A stretch of 64,000 bases of DNA, from NCBI RefSeq assembly GCF_014204515.1, contig NZ_JACHLI010000005.1, forward strand, positions 1 to 64,000. Direction: 5' to 3'. Position numbers and translations under genes: made by a program. This DNA comes from Pseudomonas nitroreducens. GTDB taxonomy: Bacteria; Pseudomonadota; Gammaproteobacteria; Pseudomonadales; Pseudomonadaceae. The notes beneath the pieces are model-generated. The model did not search any database and was not told where the DNA came from. It saw only the letters and a list, made by a program, of their open reading frames with translations. Positions within the stretch are counted from its first letter, which is position 1. Every line of letters begins with the position of its first letter. This document shows, one piece after another, positions 60,256-64,000 of this stretch.

Positions 60256-61317
60256 TCAGCTGCCGCCGGCGCGCAGCTTGTCCCAGACCTCGGTGATCAC
60301 CGGGGCGGTCTTCTCCGGCGCGGTTTCCAGGGCGAACAGGCGGCGCTTGGTCTCCTGGTCCGGGTACAGGCCCGGCTGGTCGCGCAGGGCGGCGTCGAGG
60401 AACTGCGCGGAGTCCTTGTTGCCGTTGGGGTAGAGGGTGGCGGCGGTGATCTGCGCGGCGACCTTGGGCTGCATCAGGTAGTCGATGAACTTCAGCGCCA
60501 GGTCCGGGTGTTCGGCGGCGGTGGGGATCACCAGGTTGTCGATGAACAGCACCGAGCCTTCCTGCGGCACCACGAAGCGCACCGGCTGGCCGGCGTTGGC
60601 CGCGCCCAGCGCATCGCCGACCCAGGCCATGGCGACGCACAGCTTGCCGGCGTTGAGGTCCTGGATGTAGCGCTCGCTGTCGATGTAGCGCAGGTTCGGG
60701 CGCAGCTCGCCGAGCACTTCGCCGGCGCGGCGGATCTGCGAGGGTGCGCTGCGGGCGAAGTTGCGGCCCTGGTAGTTCATCAGCACCGAGAAGGCTTCGT
60801 CCGGCGCGTCCAGCAGGCTCATGCCGCAGGCCTTCAGGCGTGCGCTCTGTGCCGGGTCGAACATCACGCTCCAGCTGTCGGGCAGCTTGCCGCCGTAGGC
60901 CTTCTCGGCTTCGGGTTCGTTGATCGCCAGGCCCACGGCGCCCCACAGGTAGGGCACGGCGTGCTGGTTGTTGGGGTCGACGGCGGCCAGCTTGCTCAGC
61001 AGCTGGGTGTCGAGGTGGCTGCGGTTGGGCAGCTTGCTGAAGTCCAGCGCCTGGATGCGCTTGTCGCGGATCAGCGCCGGCAGGTCGTTGTGCGAGGGTA
61101 CGGCGACGTCGAACTTCTCTCCGGCTTCGAGGGCCTTCTTGACCTCTTCGGCGGTGCTGTAGGTCGTGTATTCGACCCGGATGCCGGTGTCCTTCTCGAA
61201 GTCCTTGAGCACTTCGGGGGCGATGTAGTCGTTCCAGTTGTAGACCCGGATGACCTGGTCGGCCCAGGCGGACAGTGGGCACAACAGCATCAGTATCACG
61301 GCGTACAGGCGTGGCAT
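60256..61317 (-). CDS. Periplasmic polyamine-binding protein (SpuD/PotF-like)
   Basis: A 353-residue solute-binding protein with signal peptide (AVILMLLCPLSAWADQ). It shows PotF-type features: QVIRVYNWNDYIAPEVLKDF, EKDTGIRVEYTTYSTAEEVK and AVPYLWGAVGLAINEPEA, with aromatic residues for stacking on polyamines. It matches the position of PA0295 in P. aeruginosa. The ABC permease and ATPase genes are not next to it, so it must use a transporter elsewhere or serve as a sensor. Confidence 0.9.
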   Translation of the reverse strand: MPRLYAVILMLLCPLSAWADQVIRVYNWNDYIAPEVLKDFEKDTGIRVEYTTYSTAEEVKKALEAGEKFDVAVPSHNDLPALIRDKRIQALDFSKLPNRSHLDTQLLSKLAAVDPNNQHAVPYLWGAVGLAINEPEAEKAYGGKLPDSWSVMFDPAQSARLKACGMSLLDAPDEAFSVLMNYQGRNFARSAPSQIRRAGEVLGELRPNLRYIDSERYIQDLNAGKLCVAMAWVGDALGAANAGQPVRFVVPQEGSVLFIDNLVIPTAAEHPDLALKFIDYLMQPKVAAQITAATLYPNGNKDSAQFLDAALRDQPGLYPDQETKRRLFALETAPEKTAPVITEVWDKLRAGGS

Positions 61318-61529
61318 TGGCGATCTCCCTGAATGAACCACGTAATCAGCGGATGCGGCATTCATTCGCCGCTCGATAGCGCGACAGCAAAGACACGACA
61401 GACACGATGGGCGCCCGGGCGGACGGATGGAGACATCGCGAGCAGGAAGAAACGACGGATGTGGCTCGCCCTGGCGCCCCTCCTCGCCCTGGCAATGTCG
61501 CGGTCCCCCAGATGTGCCAGAGGCACAAG

Positions 61530-61557
61530 GAAACGCCGGCCCTGGGGCCGGCGTTTC
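61530..61557 (-). terminator. Terminator hairpin after spuI
   Basis: AAACGCCGGCC-CTGG-GGCCGGCGTTT hairpin, 10 bases past the spuI stop on the minus strand, followed there by TTTCCTTG. Confidence 0.75.
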
Positions 61558-61566
61558 GTTTACCAC

Positions 61567-62946
61567 TTATACGGTGTGCAAGTACCAGTTGTACTCGAGG
61601 TCGGAGATCGAATACTCGAACTCCTGCATCTCATGCTCCTTGCACGCGACGAAGATGTCGATGTACTCGGGGCTGATGTACTTGTTCATCACGTCGCTGT
61701 CGTCCAGCTCGCGCAGGGCATCGCGCAGGTTGTTCGGCAGGCTCTGTTCCAGCTGCTCGTAGGCGTTGCCTTCGATCGGCGCACCGGGCTCGACCTTGTT
61801 GGTCAGGCCGTGGTGGACGCCGGCCAGTACCGCCGAGAGCAGCAGGTACGGGTTGGCGTCGGCGCCGGCGACGCGGTGCTCCAGGCGCACCGCTTCCGGC
61901 GCTCCGGTGGGCACGCGCAGGGCGACGGTACGGTTGTCCAGGCCCCAGCTCGGTGCGTTCGGTACGAAGAAGGCCGAACCGAAACGGCGGTACGAGTTGA
62001 CGTTCGGGCAGAGGAACGCCATCGACGCCGGCAGGGTCTCGAGCACACCGCCGATCGCGTGGCGCAACGCGGCGTTCTGCTCGGGATCCTCGCTGGTGAA
62101 GATGTTCCTGCCGTCCTTGTCGAGCAGCGAGACGTGGACGTGCAGACCGTTGCCCGCCTGACCCGGATAGGGCTTGGCCATGAAGGTCGAGTCCATCTCG
62201 TGGTCGTAGGCGACGTTCTTGATCAGGCGCTTGAGCAGGACCGCGTAGTCGCAGGCCTTCAGCGCGTCGTCAACGTGGTGCATGTTGACTTCGAACTGTG
62301 CCGGGGCGCTTTCCTTGACGATGGCATCGGCCGGGATGCCCTGGGCGCGGGCGCCGTCGATGATGTCCTGCAGGCAGTCGGCGTACTCGTCGAGGTCGTC
62401 GATGGAGTAGACCTGGACCGATTGCGGACGCTTGCCGGAAATCGGCGAACGCGGCGGCTGCGGACGGCCGTTCACGTTCTCCTGGTCGATCAGGTAGAAC
62501 TCGAGCTCGAAGGCCGCGACGATGGTCAGGCCGATGTCGGTGAACTTCTGCACCACCTGGCGCAGCACTTCACGCGGGTCGGCGAAGAACGGCGTGCGCT
62601 CTTCCATCTCGTGCATGGTCATCAGCAGCTGCGCGGTCGGGCGCTTCTGCCAGGGTTCCATGGAGAGGGTATTGGGGATTGGGAAACAGACGCGATCCGC
62701 GTCGCCAATGTCCAGGCCGAGGCCGGTGCTTTCTACGGTGGAGCCGGTGATGTCGAGAGCGAAGAGAGAGGCGGGGAGGTTGATGCCCTTCTCATAGACT
62801 TTGGGCAGGTTGGTGCGTTCGATGCGCTTGCCGCGGACCACACCATTCATGTCTGCAATAAGGAGGTCGACGAATTGGACCTCGGGGTGTTCCTTCAGGA
62901 ACTCACTCGCTTCTTCAAGCGAAACGGCACTCTGGGGTACCGGCAT
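61567..62946 (-). CDS. spuI: Glutamate-polyamine ligase (SpuI, glutamine synthetase family)
   Basis: A 459-residue glutamine-synthetase-like enzyme. Motifs include FVDLLIADMNGVVRGKRIER, AAFELEFYLID, GQAGNGLHVHVSLLDKDGRN and the ATP-binding AGADANPYLLLSAVLAGVHH. In P. aeruginosa SpuI starts gamma-glutamylation of putrescine and spermidine. It faces spuA across a 278-base region containing an inverted repeat. Together with spuA it forms the gamma-glutamylated polyamine pathway. Confidence 0.92.
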   Translation of the reverse strand: MPVPQSAVSLEEASEFLKEHPEVQFVDLLIADMNGVVRGKRIERTNLPKVYEKGINLPASLFALDITGSTVESTGLGLDIGDADRVCFPIPNTLSMEPWQKRPTAQLLMTMHEMEERTPFFADPREVLRQVVQKFTDIGLTIVAAFELEFYLIDQENVNGRPQPPRSPISGKRPQSVQVYSIDDLDEYADCLQDIIDGARAQGIPADAIVKESAPAQFEVNMHHVDDALKACDYAVLLKRLIKNVAYDHEMDSTFMAKPYPGQAGNGLHVHVSLLDKDGRNIFTSEDPEQNAALRHAIGGVLETLPASMAFLCPNVNSYRRFGSAFFVPNAPSWGLDNRTVALRVPTGAPEAVRLEHRVAGADANPYLLLSAVLAGVHHGLTNKVEPGAPIEGNAYEQLEQSLPNNLRDALRELDDSDVMNKYISPEYIDIFVACKEHEMQEFEYSISDLEYNWYLHTV

Positions 62947-63141
62947 GATGTAACACCTTTATTGTTAAAAATTTCAATCATTCGAAGGCTGAGGTGTGAG
63001 TCAATCCGAATTGGCAAGGGTTGTCAATGTCGCACCAAAAAGGGGCGCATCAGTCTCGATAGGCCGTTTTTGGGGCGTTTCGGGCCGCTTTTAATGGGCG
63101 GAGAGCCTTGGCTGGCGGGCTGTTCAGTGGGGCGTGTTTGA

Positions 63142-63168
63142 TTTTTTACATGACTATTGTGTAAAAAA
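63142..63168. promoter_or_regulatory. Inverted repeat between spuI and spuA
   Basis: TTTTTTACA-TGACTATTG-TGTAAAAAA is a perfect 9-base-arm palindrome, 57 bases before the spuA start and about 195 from spuI. In an otherwise GC-rich genome it stands out and may be the operator of a polyamine-responsive regulator. Confidence 0.55.
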
Positions 63169-63224
63169 ATGAACAAGGCTAAGCTCGGCCTCAAGCCCAT
63201 AACACTTACAAACACGGGTGTCCC

Positions 63225-63974
63225 ATGTCTCGCCTGCCGTTAATCGGCGTGTCCGCCTGCCTCAAGCAGATCGGTTCCAAACCCTACCATGTTGCTGGCG
63301 ACAAATACCTCAGAGCTTTGATCTCAGGGGCCTCGGGCATTCCGTTGATCATTCCCTCCCTGGGCGATGCGATCGACCAGGAAGCCATGTTGGCCGCATT
63401 CGACGGCCTGCTCTTCACAGGCTCGGCGTCGAACGTCGAACCCCATCATTATAGTGGCTCCGCCAGCATTGCCGGCACCCCTCATGATGCCGCTCGCGAC
63501 AGTACGACGCTGCCGCTGATCCGCCGCGCTGTCGCCGCCGGGATTCCGGTGCTGGGCATCTGCCGCGGCTTCCAGGAAATGAATGTGGCCTTCGGCGGCT
63601 CGCTGCACCAGAAGGTGCACGAGGTCGAAGGCCTCATGGACCACCGCGAGCCTGCCGGTGAGCCGATCGAAATCCAATATGGTCTGCGGCACGTCGTCGA
63701 TGTGCAGCCGGGCGGCGTTTTCGCCGGTATCGGGCTACCCTCGCAGTTCCAGGTCAACTCTATTCACGGCCAGGGCGTTGATCGTCTGGCGCCCGGCCTT
63801 CGCGTAGAAGCTCTGGCGCCTGACGGGTTGGTTGAAGCCTTCTCCGTCGAAGGTGCGGCCTTTGCCGTCGGGGTGCAGTGGCACCCGGAATGGCAGGTCG
63901 AAACGAACCCCAACTATCTCGCTATCTTCCAGGCATTCGGCAAAGCCTGCAGCAAGAGGGCGGGGAACCGCTGA
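63225..63974 (+). CDS. spuA: Gamma-glutamyl-GABA/polyamine hydrolase SpuA (PuuD-like)
   Basis: A 249-residue class I glutamine amidotransferase-like hydrolase. The nucleophile Cys is in VLGICRGFQEMNVAFGGSLH, the His/Glu pair in FAVGVQWHPEWQ, and the oxyanion region in GLLFTGSASNVEPHHY. It releases glutamate from gamma-glutamyl-GABA in putrescine catabolism. ATG at 63225 follows gggtgtccc without a strong purine-rich site. An inverted repeat GAGTCCGG...CCGGACTC at about 63973-63996 follows and may be its terminator. Confidence 0.93.
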   Translation: MSRLPLIGVSACLKQIGSKPYHVAGDKYLRALISGASGIPLIIPSLGDAIDQEAMLAAFDGLLFTGSASNVEPHHYSGSASIAGTPHDAARDSTTLPLIRRAVAAGIPVLGICRGFQEMNVAFGGSLHQKVHEVEGLMDHREPAGEPIEIQYGLRHVVDVQPGGVFAGIGLPSQFQVNSIHGQGVDRLAPGLRVEALAPDGLVEAFSVEGAAFAVGVQWHPEWQVETNPNYLAIFQAFGKACSKRAGNR

Positions 63975-64000
63975 GTCCGGCGTTGGGGCCGGACTCTCAC

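Overview
The window reads as chromosomal DNA of a high-GC Pseudomonas close to the P. aeruginosa group. Evidence: strong G/C third-position codon use, Pseudomonas-type REP palindromes ('gtaggagcgagc'), and two blocks whose gene order matches, from memory of P. aeruginosa PAO1, ubiK-glnK-amtB-sutA-xerC-dapF-cyaY-rnk-cyaA-corA and cysAWT-desA-oprE-aguA-spuI-spuA. I cannot assign a species. There is no rRNA, tRNA, CRISPR or phage; the only mobile-element trace is the tail of an IS110-type transposase at the left edge.

Layout. 1-7.7 kb: transposase tail, REP elements, a chemoreceptor, a TlpA-like thioredoxin, a MocR regulator opposite a DUF1127/RidA pair, comM and ubiK. 7.8-10.9 kb: nitrogen module (putative sigma-54 promoter, glnK, amtB), then a YjbQ-family gene and sutA. 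11-14.6 kb: minus-strand operon HAD-xerC-DUF484-dapF, in which lysA survives only as a short C-terminal remnant before lptM. 14.7-21.6 kb: an AraC regulator overlapping cyaY, DUF1289, rnk, cyaA, two small genes and corA. 21.7-30 kb: a mixed accessory stretch (ppk2, Crp-like regulator, DUF962, XRE regulator, isomerase, SDR with divergent TetR, TSUP permease) rich in REP palindromes. 30-36.6 kb: cysA-cysW-cysT, a chimeric gene whose N-terminal part is a PAS-GGDEF protein and whose last residues look like the C-terminus of a sulfate-binding protein, desA, and a PAS-GGEEF diguanylate cyclase.

36.6-56 kb is the most interesting part: an about 18 kb, 14-gene, one-direction exopolysaccharide operon of Wzx/Wzy type between the diguanylate cyclase and oprE. 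It carries a flavoprotein, a DegT sugar aminotransferase, Wzx flippase, four glycosyltransferases, a Wzc-type tyrosine kinase, a WbqC-family protein, an RfaH/NusG-like antiterminator, a membrane polymerase fused to a glycoside hydrolase, RmlA, a WcaJ-like initiating transferase and a Wza exporter. Its long AT-rich leader holds two copies of an ops-like element (GGCGGTAGCYTTG), which suggests that the operon-encoded RfaH paralogue switches on its own operon.

56-64 kb: oprE with a putative sigma-54 promoter, then agmatine/polyamine catabolism (aguA without an adjacent aguB, a TetR regulator, a polyamine-binding protein, spuI and divergent spuA). Functional assignments rest on motif and family recognition by eye; no database search was run.
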